NCBI GenBank assembly: GCA_035771175.1
Contig: CM069597.1
Coordinates: forward strand, 43,907,224-43,971,223
Length of the DNA stretch: 64,000 nt
Origin: Paratinospora sagittata
Taxonomy: Eukaryota > Streptophyta > Magnoliopsida > Ranunculales > Menispermaceae
Direction of reading: 5' to 3'
Both the position numbers and the translations under genes were made by a program. The notes beneath the pieces are model-generated. The model had not been told where the DNA came from, searched no databases, and saw only the letters and a list, made by a program, of their open reading frames with translations. Below, piece by piece: positions 13,801-25,800 of the stretch. Every line of letters begins with the position of its first letter. The stretch's first letter is position 1.

Positions 13801-16800
13801 GTGCCAAAGCCTGGAAGTGTCTGATGAAACATCCGTAGAACTGGTGCAAGCTGATACACTTCCGATTACTGTGTGTCCGTTAAGGAAATAAAGATTTCCT
13901 TTCTGAGTACCCTTCATGGCTAAGAATGCTCCACGTACAACCTTCAGAACTTCACCTTCAATGGTTACCTTGTAACCGCTGGAATCAAGGACTCCTAGGG
14001 AGATCAGATTTTTCTTCAGATCTGGGACATATCTGACGTCCGTGAGCCGTCTTGTTGTACCGTCATGCATCTTTAGGCGTATAGTTCCAATACCCTTTGT
14101 TTGACAGGTATTGTTGTTACCCATTAGCACAACTCCTCCATCGAACTCATCTAGTTTGGAGAACCAATGTCGATTCGGACACATATGATAGGAACAGCCG
14201 GAATCTAATATCCATCTATCAGACTGATTGTCTATAGATGAAACGGAGAAGGCAGAATCTTCTTCAGCCTTCTGTGCCACATTTGCAGTTGTCTTGTCCT
14301 TATTTGGACAATCTTTCTTCCAGTGCCCTTTTTGGTGACAATAGGCACATTCATCCTTTGCAAGACGTTGACGTGATGAATGACCTTTTGACTTTGAGCG
14401 GGATCGGCCTCGCCCACTGGATCTATCAGATCTGTTGTTAGCCCTGCCTCTGGATACTGTCAAGGCTGCTGGTGATGCTTCCTTGTGATCGCGTTGGTCC
14501 TTCCTTCGATACTCGTTGTTCACCAAAGCATTTGAAACATCACCGAATTTAACCTCATCTTTACCATATAGCAAAGTTGTTGTTAAATGTTCATAACTTT
14601 CAGGCAAAGAGTTTAACAACAATAGTGCTTTATCCTCATCAAGAGGGTCAACATCAAGATTTAGTCGATCAACAAGAATTTTGTTGAATTTATCAAGATG
14701 CTCACTAATGGGAGTACCTTCCTTGTACTGAAAACGATAGAGCTTCTTCTTCAGGTAGAGGCGGTTCTCTACGCTTTTCGTCATGTACTTGTCCTCCAGT
14801 TTCTTCCAGAGACTTATTGCCATAGCCTCTTTCATGACAAAATACTTCTGATCCTTCGCCAAACAGAGTCGGATTGTGCCACAAGCTTGACGATTTACAA
14901 AATTCCAATCAGCATCGGACATATCCTTGGGCTTGGTTTCCAAGGCAATATGTGATCCTTCCCTGAATAGTAGATCTTGAACTTCGCATTGCCACATGCC
15001 AAAGTTGTTGGTGCCGTTGAATTTTTCCACCTCGAACTTTGCGTTGGTCATCGAACTTCTTTGCCAAGGCCTGCTTGTGGTTGGGAGTTCCTCCGCCATT
15101 AAGACCGAAAATATGTATGACGCCGAAATGTGCTGAAAAAATGATAAACAACTCCAACTAAGTTATATCAATAACTTAGGAGCTGAATCTGCAGAAACGG
15201 ATTGCACGGCTGCGTCCGGAACGGTCGAAAATGGTGGACACGAGTCTGACTTTGCTGAAATCAGACAAAAAATTAGCCGGATGAACAGTATAAGGCCGGG
15301 GATGAACAGTATCGGTCTGTATGAACAGTGACGGGCCGAAACGACTGGGTCTGATGAACAGTGGCGGACCGAACGGGCTGGGCCGAAATAAACAGTGGCG
15401 GACCGAGTGGGCTGGGCTGAGATGAACAGTGTCGGGCTAAGCGCGGTTGGGCCGGATGAGTAGTTGGGCTAGGATGAATAGTCAGGCCCGAAGGAATAGT
15501 TGGGCCAGGATGAACAGTGGGCCGGGATGAATAGTCTGGCCTGAATGAACAGTTGGGTCGGGTCGGATCCGGGTCAGATCCGATTCGGATGAACAGTGTC
15601 GGGGGATGAACAGTGTCTGACAAAAAATTGTAAAATACAGAGATCAAACTTTGATCGGCTCCTGCGACCTCGTTTCTTGTCCGTTTTTCTCGCCGTTTGT
15701 TGCGTTGGACTCCTGGAAACAAGAGCTACCTCCACGGGTGATCAGAAAACAGTTTCGATCACTGTTACAGAATTTCAAAATTTCGACGCAGTCTCGAAAA
15801 AATTCGACAGAGGGTCTGTTTTTCTTCCAAAACCTAACCTTGGCTCTGATACCAATTTGTTATGCGAAATCGGAGTAAAGCATGAAAGAAAAATAAGACA
15901 ACAAATTTAACGTGGTTCGGCAAATTGCCTACGTCCACGGGAGGCAGCACTCTTTTATTAGATCACCCTTAGGTGGATCTTACAGATTGGATCTCTTAAT
16001 AGATCTCTCAGAATAGAACTCACTGAACATGAATTTAAGAATGAAGTAAGGCCCTATTTATAGGAGTATTCAGGGGTATTTAAGTAAATTAAAATAATAT
16101 ATTTTAATTTACATATTTCAAACAAGTCGGCTGGTTGTTGGAAGAGTTGTTGGGGTTGGTGGAGATGGTGGCCGCCCTCATGGGCGGCCACCAACCAATT
16201 GGCTTTGTTTATTTGTGGGGTGGACCCCATTAATAAACAAAGCCAATTGGTTGGTGGCCGCCGATGAGGGCGGCCACCAACTCCACCAACCCCAACAACT
16301 CTTCCAACAACCCAGGTAAAGGCCACTGGCAAGCAGTGAAGTGGATTCTACGGTATATTCATGGTACTGTAGATATTGGTTTAAAGTTCGAGAGAGATAC
16401 GAAAAGTTGTTAGCATCTAGTCGGATATGTGGATTCGGACTATGCTGGAGATCTTGACAAGCGCAGATCTACTACCGGTTATGTTTTCACTATGACAGGA
16501 GGACCAGTAAGTTGGAGATCAACACTACAGTCAACAGTTGCTTTGTCTACTACAGAGGCAGAGTACATGGCAGTAACAGAAGCTTTCAAGGAAGCAATCT
16601 GGTTTCATGGATTGACTAAAGACTTGGGAATTGTGCAGAAGAATGTTGAAGTTTTCTGCGACAGCCAGAGTGCCATTTGTTTGGCAAAGAACCAAGTTCA
16701 TCACAGTCGAACGAAGCATATTGATGTTCGTTTTCATTTTGTTCGAGAAATAGTAGAAGAAGGGAGTATTCTTCTGCAAAAGATCAAGACTGCAGATAAC

Positions 16801-19800
16801 CCTGCAGATATGCTTACAAAGGTGGTTACAGGGATCAAGTTCCAACATTGTTTGGACTTGATCAACATCTCACGAGCTCGGAGTGCCTAAGGGCACTAAT
16901 GGAGGCGGCAACAGTTTTTTTTGAAGGAAGCTTGCTATCTGTAGAGAGATTGCAGGTGTGGAAGATCCTTGTTTCACATGAGGTGGAGGTGGAGATTTGT
17001 GGGATCCACCCAAATTAGAAACAAAGAAATGGGTTGGTGGCCGCCCATGAGGGCGGCCACCAACCCCAACAACTCTTCCAACAACCAGCCGACTTGTTTG
17101 AAGTATGTAAATTAAAATATATTATTTTAATTTACTTAAATACCCCTGAATACTCCTATAAATAGGGCCTTACTTCATTCTTAAATTCATGTTCAGTGAG
17201 TTCTATTCTAAGAGATCTATTAAGAGATCCAATCTGTAAGATCCACCTAAGGGTGATCTAATAAAAGAGTGCTGCCTCCCGTGGACGTAGGCAATTTGCC
17301 GAACCACGTTAAATTTGTTGTCCTGTTTTTTCTTTCATGCTTTACTCCGATTCCGCACAACAAAACAAAGAAAATAAATTAAGACGAAAAGCCACCATTT
17401 CAAATTCATCAACCCACTTAATAAGATTGATTTTGTTAGGCCACTTATTGGTATTTTTATGAATTAAAAGTGTTTATTTATATTAGTTTTTTTAGCTTAT
17501 ACTACAATAAATCTATATATTTAAGTATATATAAAAAAAATTCTTTGAACTTCTCTAATTAAGAAATTTTTACAAAAGTTCTCCATGTTAAATTAAACTT
17601 CTCCAAATTAATTCTAATTTTCAAGTGACCGAAGTCAAGTTGAAATCGAATTTTCGATCCTTGGATGTGCGTTAAACAATGTTAATGTAAAAACACATGT
17701 TTCAACTGATTATATTTGTACTTTTATATGTGAAAAATATCTATTTATGTTTATTTTCATCATTTCTAATAGTAATTATGCATATTTTAACATCTATATA
17801 GAAATTCTTTAAACTTCTCTAAGTTGGCGAATTTTTACAATAATTCTTCAAGACTTCTGAAACTTCTCCGAATTAATTCTGATTTTTAAAGGTCGAATTG
17901 TCGGGCGAAATCATAGTTTTGAACCTTGGTTCTAATTGAAAGATAGGTTGTTGTATTTGAAAAATGGGTTGTTTAACAGGTTTTTCTTGAATATTATTGG
18001 GCAAACATTGTTGTTCTAACTGAAAAACATCCCTAAAATCTGAATGTTCACTCCTATTCTCCCCCTGAAGATGATCGTCAGAAAAATATGGTTTTGTTTC
18101 AAAAAAGGTCACATCCATTGTCACAAACAGTTTTCTCATAGTTGGATCAAAACATTTGTACCCTTTTTGTGTTGGAGAATATAAAAAAAAAAGTCTTTTT
18201 AGCTTTTGGGTCAAGCTTCCACGACTGTGGTAATGAACATGTGTGAATGCAATGCAACCAAAAATCTTTAATGGTAAATCCAATAATCCTTGATGTAGGA
18301 AAACAACTATTGAAAAAATTGAGAGGTTTTTGAAACTTTACAACTCTTGTAGGCATCCTATTAGTCAAGTGGTTGTAAGAATTGCTTCACCCCATAGATA
18401 TTTTGGAACTTTTGTTGAAAAAGCAATGATCTAGCAACTTCTAGGAGATGTCTATTCCTTCTTTCAGCCACCCCATTCTGTTGATGTGTGTCAATACAAG
18501 AGCTTTGATGTACTATACCATTTTCCAAAAAATAATTCCCCAATATCATATTAAAATATTCTTACCCATTATCACTTTTGAAAACCCAAAAATGTGTTTG
18601 AAACTATGTCTGAACCATTTTATGAAAATTTTTAAACACTTGTTCTGCTTCTGAATTTTCCTTTAGCGAGTACACCCAAGAAACTCTTGTATGATCATCT
18701 CTAAATGCGATAAACCATTTTCCCAAAAAATGTGTTGTCCCTAGAAGGCCCCCAAACGTCACTGTGAATAACAAAAAAGGTTTAGATTCTTTACAAGGTT
18801 CTGAAGGAAAAAATGCACGATGGTGCTTTGCTAACTCACAAATTTCTTTTACACTTGTTGTGCTTCTGATTTTTCCTTTAGCAAGTACACCCAAGAAACT
18901 CTTGTATGATCATCTATAAATGTGATAAACCATTTTTTCCCAAAAAACGTGCTATCCCTAGAAGGCCCCCAAACGTCACTGTGAATAATAGAAAATGATT
19001 TAGATTCTTTATAAGGTTCTGAAGGAAAAAATGCATGATGGTGCTTTGCTAACTCACAAATTTCACATTGGAATGAAGATGAATCTTTCTTGCTAAACAA
19101 ATTTGGAACAAATGTTTTCAATATAGAAAGTTAGGATGGCCTAACCTAAAATGCCATAACATTATTTCATTCTCACTAGCTATAGAGACAAATTCAAAAC
19201 AAGTGCTATGAGCTTGTCTTCTCATTTTCGTTCCATCTTCAATGAAGTAGAGTCCTCCACATTGTCTAGCACTGCCAATCATCCTCCCCGAGTTCAAATC
19301 CTGAAATTCGCATCGAGATAGGAAAAATTGAGCTTGACACTTAGATCATGGGTTAATTTACTGACTGACGGTAGTTTTGATTTCAACTCAAATATCAAAG
19401 CTGAATTTTCCAAGTCTGAATAAGTTTCGCGGATTGCGTCCCACACTCCCTTCGTGGTTTGTAAGAAAAGATATGGCTTTCCAATTACAGGCTCCATCGA
19501 GTTGATGAGCCAGGCAATTATCATGGAATTCTCTAACCTCCATGCTCTCAACTTTTGGTCATTTGCAGCTGATTTCTTCACCTCGCCGGTTAAATGGCCC
19601 AACTTTCCTTTGTCATCAATTACTAGCTTCACAAATTGAGCCCATTCCAAATAATTCTTACCATTGAGTTTATGAACTTTTAATTGAATGGAAGAATTTA
19701 GAGATGAGAAATCTAAGCCATTTACAAATGTGATAGGAATATTTTGGGCACCATCTGAAGCAGGACCTGAAGAACTCGAGCCTTTACTAGCTCCTGCCAT

Positions 19801-22800
19801 GGCCATTTTCACCATGGACCATTTGATGCTTTGATACCATGCAAGTTTTTGAGGAGAAAAAATAAACTTTTTCATTAATTAATGAAATCTGATTACAATA
19901 ATTAAATCAGGAGAGTTCTCTACATGATAATCTCAAATTCCTAAAAAATAGGAATTGCAAAAACTGAAAAATAACAATCTTTATCTAAATCTAAAAAAAA
20001 CAGAAATATAAGAATCTCTATCTAAATCTGAATTATTTTACTGCTAGATTGCAAATACTCATAGATCTCCAACATGTTCACATCATTCAAAACTTCCAAC
20101 ACTGATCCAATGATAGCCCTTTCCTTTTTGATAGCTTCACTCGATAATCAGTATTCGATGTACTAGTATTATAGTATTACACAATACAAATACATCTTAA
20201 TCTTATTTGACAAAAGAAGAAAAAATCACAAGATCCACTGGAGGCTTTGGTTCCCTCGATTGAACCATTTGGAGGTCTTGGTTCCTTCAATTGAGCCAAT
20301 TATCTTTCTTTTTTCTTTTTCATTTTATGTTTTTTTAGATTCCAGAAATGGGTACGTATCGATGTAAGATAACCCGCCAACCCTAGCAAACCTGACCAAA
20401 CCCGACCTGACCATTCCAGGTCGGGTTTAAGATAACAGTCAGGTTGGTCAGGTCATTTTTCACGAACCTAATCTAGTCGGGTCGAGTCTCGGGTTTTGAT
20501 AAAGCTTGGTTGGGTCCACCTGATCTAACCCGACCAACTAAAAAAGAAAAATCTCAGTTGCCCCCACCTCCAAGCAAGCACGAATTTCTTACTGCCCCTT
20601 CCCATTTTCTTTCTTTATTTCTTTTTTTTTTTTTTTTTTATCTCAACCCTAAACCTCCAAGCAAGCAAGGATTTCAATAAACCGCTCTAACAGGCTCAAA
20701 TTCAGGTCGAAGCTTCATCAAGAACTGATTACGCTGACTCTAAGCATGAACGCTTGAAGAGCCGCAAGTGCCGTAGCGGGAACTTTAGAATGAACAATAG
20801 GAGAAAACTCGCCCCAAAGATTAATAAAACCAGAATAAAATTGGCCAATAGTCAAATCATCCCTATTTACAGCCTAATTATCTGCTATTTACAATCTTGC
20901 TATAACAAATAACATCCCTAAAATATCTCAAATCAAATATTCTTTGATCCTAAATTATCTCCATAACACAATTGTCTTCACTTTGCACAAGGAACACCAA
21001 CGTGGGAAGGTTTACATTACTTTTATCCGCAACAATTTTAATTTCTTGGGCAAAATTTAGGTGGTTCACCTATTCAAGTTGAGGAGTGAATCATATTCCA
21101 TAAGGAAGATATGAGAAATTGGGAAAGAAATACAAAAATCCTACTACGTATAAAAATATTAAAAATTGGAGAAACATATAAAGTAAACAACTTTGAGCTA
21201 TTTTTTATTGGTCTTTTTAGTGATTGAGAAAGTAAACAACTTTGAGCTATTTTATATTGGTCTTTTTAGTGATTGAGAATGATGAACATCCATGATCCTA
21301 GTCTTTAACTATCCAAATAGCAACCATACAATGTAGCAAAGTTACAATTTGCTGTAAGACCAATTCTCAAAGAAGATCATGACGCCTTGTTTATTTCTCT
21401 CTTTGGTGGTGTGCAATTGTTATTTGGATTTGATAGGGTTGGAAATAGGAAAGTTTAAGATTTCCATGTTTATTTCTCTCTTTGTTTTTTTTTTTTTTTT
21501 TTTAAAATTTATTGTGGAAAAGTGATTCCTGAGCAATTGATATCCTATCCAAATAGCGACCACAAAATGTAGCAAAGCTACAATTTGCTGTTAGTCCAAA
21601 TCTCAAAGAAGATTCATGTTGCCTTGTTTATTTCTCTGTTTGGTGGGGTGCAATTTGTATGGGGATTTGATGGGGTTGGGAAAAGGAATGTTTAAGATTT
21701 CCATGTTTATTTCTCTCTTTGTTTTTTTTTTTTTTTAAATTTATTGTGGAAAAGTGATTCTTGAGCAATTGATATCCTATCCGAATAGCAACCACAAAAT
21801 GTAGCAAAGCTACAATTTGCTGTTAGTCCAAATCTCAAAGAAGATTCATGTTGCCTTGTTTATTTCTCTGTTTGGTGGGGTGCAATTTGTATGGGGATTT
21901 GATGGGGTTGGGAAAAGGAATGTTTAAGATTTCCATGTTTATTTCTCTCTTTGGCTTTTTTTTTTCAAAGTGGAAAATTGTTTCCTGAGCAAGTTAGAAT
22001 CATATCCAGGATGAGGACTGCAATTTGATTACAGTGAGAATGTAACTTAGTATTGTTAAAATTTTTATCATTATCAAAATAATATAATATTTTAATATTA
22101 TTGAAATATTTAGTATTAAAATTTCTATTATTAAAAATATTAATTATTATAATTGTTGAGATTTGTTTCTTGTACAGATTTATTTTCTTTACGGATTTAT
22201 TTCCTTTAAGGAAAGATGATAATTTTAGTAAGACGTTTTATACAGCAGTTACTAAAATTGTAATTATAGCTATATGTACATAGCCTTGTATGTCTATATA
22301 TATGGAGTCACTCCATTAAGACAGATACAAGAATAAGAAAATATTTTTTATCTTCTCCCATGGACGTAGGCCATAGAGCCGAACCACGTTACATCTTTGT
22401 GTCTTTCATTATTTTATTTTTTAACATTGTATCAGAGCCCTAGGTTTTTATTACTAGGAAATCTGTTTCGACCTTCATCGGTGAAATCATCTTTGTCGGC
22501 CTTCATCGCCGGAATCCTCTTGAGTGGCCTTCATTGCCGTCGCTGCCAGAACATTCATCACTGTCGCTGCCTTCATCGTTATCGTGGAAACCACGTCGTC
22601 GTCTGTGCTGCTGCTGCCGCTGCCGCTGCAACTGGATCGATTTGTCTTCTGCAAATCGCGATCCAATTGAATCGCACAACACTCTCTCTTTTTTTCGCCA
22701 TTCTTACAGATCGTCTTCATCGTCTTCAACGCCTCTGTTACTGTTCATCGTCTTCAACGCCTCTGGTTCGTGCGACTGGTTTGTGCTGTTTTGAAACCCC

Positions 22801-25800
22801 GATCGATGTTGTCGCTGCCGCTGCTACAATTCATCCACATCGTCGTCGTCGTCTTCTTCGTCGGCAACTTCCTCTTCGTCGGACAACTGCATCGCCTGCA
22901 AATCGCGATCCTTATCTTCACTTTGATCTCTCACTGTTCATCGTCATCTTCATCCTCGTCTTCTTCTTTGGAGATCCTAAGTTTTTAGCGTGGGATAACG
23001 AAGATGCTTCTATAATGGCATGGCTATGGAATTCAATGACGCCAAATATTAGTGATACATGCATGTTTCTAACTACCGCCAAAGACATTTGGGATGCCGT
23101 TCTTCAGACATACTCTAAGGTCCGTGATGCAGCCCAAGTGTATGAAATCAAAGTAAAAGTTGGAACAACAAAACAAGGCAACATGACGGTTACTGAATAT
23201 GCCAATATATTGAAAAATCTCTGGCAGAAACTTGACCATTATAGGTGTATTAAGACTAAATGCCCTGCAGATGCTGTAATTTTAAAGAACTATATTGAGA
23301 AGGATCGAGTCTATGACTTCTTGACTGGACTCAATGCAGAGTTTGATCAAGTGAGAGTTGGCCCATTCAGGTAATTTTCCTATTTCTATTGGATTTAACG
23401 TCTCGTATAAAACTTTTGCTAACTCTTGGGTTATAGATTCTGGTGCTACTAATCACATGACCAATTCTCCCAATATATTTCATACCTACAACCCATGTCC
23501 TAGTGGTCGGAAAATAGCCACAGCTGATGGATCCTTAACCACAGTCGCTGGTATATGTGATGTTCACATCAGCCCCACCCTTACACTCAGAAATGTTCTT
23601 CATGTTCCTAAACTATCTACTAATCTTATCTCTATTAAAAAACTGACCCATGGTCTGAGTTGTAATGTAACCTTCTTCCTTACTTATTGTGCATTTCAGG
23701 ACCAGGACTTGGGGACGATGATTGGACATGCTAAGGAACAGGACGAGTTGTATTACCTTGAGACACCAGTACATCCTATCAAGAGTACCACTTCATTTCT
23801 CTCTGAGCACAAACTTTCCAATAAAGAAAAACTATGGCTCCATCATCGCCGCCTTGGCCATCCTTCTTTTCGATCTCTTAAAATCATGTTTCCTTTATTG
23901 TTTAAATCTCTGAATGTTGAAGATTTTCTCTGTGAAGTGTGTGAACTTGCGAAACACAAACGTATATCTTTTTCACTTAATATTGACAGAAGTTCAGATC
24001 CTTTTGATCTCATTCATAGTGATATTTGGGGTCCCTCTCCAATACCTAATGTTTCTGGAGCGCGATGGTTTGTGTCCTTTATTGATGATTGTACTAGAGT
24101 CTCGTGGATATTCTTATTAAAACAAAAATACGATGTGAGCTTTATTCTCCCTACCTTCCGTAATATGATACACACCCAGTTTGGTGCTAAAATCAAGAGA
24201 TTTCGATCTGACAATGCTAGAGACTATTTTAATCAAACATTGACCAACTACTTCCAAACCGAGGGGATCCTTCATGAATCATCCTGTGCTCACACTCCAC
24301 AACAAAATGGAGTTGCTGAAAGATAAAACGGTCACCTACTTGATACAACCCCAGCCTTTTTATTTCAGAATAATATGCCTAAGTCCTATTGGGGGGAAGC
24401 TGTCCTTACTGCAACACATCTTATTAACCGTCTACCATCCCGGACCCTTGATTTCAAAAGTCCTATGGAAAAGCTACGTCAATTTTATCCTAAGCTTAAA
24501 ATCTCCAATAATCTTATACCCAAAATATTTGGGTGTGTTTCATTTGTCCATGTTCACCAACCCAACAGGGGAAAGTTGGACCCTAGAGCTCTTAAGTGTG
24601 TTTTTGTCGGATATTCTTCCACTCAAAAGGGATATAAATGCTATCATCTGCCATCAAATAAATTCTTTGTCTCAGCCGATGTCACTTTCTGTGTACCTGA
24701 GCCTTATTTTTCCGCTCCTCCTCTTCCGGGGGAGAATGTCATCATGGAAGATAAGGATCGGAACTCCCTTGATAACCCTTTTGATCTTTTTGACCCCTTT
24801 ACCCTCCAACAAACCAAACCTGAATCTCCTACACCCCCTGTACCCAATGACGAACCTAAGGATTGGATGACTGGACAAGTGTACTCAAGGAATAAAGTCG
24901 CAGCTTTTGAACCGATGCAAGCTCAAGAATCTGAACCAATCCCTAAGATTGAGGTAACAAATCCTGGACCCTCCTTACAAATTTCATTCGTTCCTGAAAC
25001 TAACAATGATCTTTTGGCCTCTGAACCTGACAATGACCTTCCCATTGCCATTAGAAAGGGAACAAGGGAATGCACTAAACATCCCTTTTATCCACTATCT
25101 CATGTTGTATCTTTTGAGAAGTTCTCACCAACCCATAAGAGTTTCCTTACGAGCCTGAATAATATCCAGACTCCTACATTATTATCCGAGGCTTTATCTA
25201 ATACAAATTGGAACAAGCTATGAATGTGGAAATGGAAGCTCTGGAGAAAAATACAACATGGGAGTTGGTAGACTTGCCTCCAGGAAAGAAACGTGTGTGA
25301 TGCAAATGGGTTTATACAGTAAAATACAAAGCAGATGGGTCCCTAGAGCGCTACAAGGCAAGATTGGTAGCCAAAGGATATTGTGAGACTTCTATTGTCA
25401 TTGGCAGCCAATTATGAGTGGGATCTGCAACAATTTGATGTAAAGAATGCATTTTTACATGGGGATTTAGAAGAAGAAATCTATATAGAAGTGCCTCCAG
25501 GATTTGTCACCACTGATAAAGTGTGCAAATTAAAAAAGACCCTGTATGGATTTTAACAATCTCCGAGGGCATGGTTTGGTCGGTTTGCCAAAGTAATGAC
25601 AAATATGGGATATAGACAAAGCCAAGGAGATCAAACTCCGTTTATTAAACACTCGACTTCTGGGGGAGTTACAACTCTATTAGTATATGTTGATGACATC
25701 ATCATGACAGGAAACAATGAGAACGAGAGACAAAATTTGAAGCGGTGTTTAACCGAGGAATTTGAGATCAAGGAACTAGGGAGATTGAAATACTTCATAG

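Larger units (their letters stand above)
12604..17362. mobile_element. Rearranged Ty1/copia element with inverted 5' half (Tork-like)
   Basis: Order on the + strand: LTR start stub in + orientation (12604-12670); gag to integrase on the minus strand (12671-15099); leader; complement of the primer binding site (15841-15855); full LTR on the minus strand (15858-16229); partial LTR in + orientation (about 16214-16313); RNase H in + (16316-16890); polypurine tract; 3' LTR in + (16998-17362). The outer ends are those of one normal insertion: they lie in element E' with an aaac duplication. RT is missing altogether. The LTR carries a near-perfect palindrome (ggccgcccatgagggcggcc) at the rearrangement joints. 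Confidence 0.85.

Noticed and set aside
15273..15722. 149-codon minus frame rich in Pro, Ser and His
   Set aside because: It is a translation of the repeated copia leader; low complexity and overlapping the primer-site side of the element, not a gene.
22397..22980. Long open start of a 325-codon + frame with Ala and Cys/His runs
   Set aside because: It is CTG/TCG-rich copia leader in an open frame that only becomes gag after 22980; the start lies inside the LTR.
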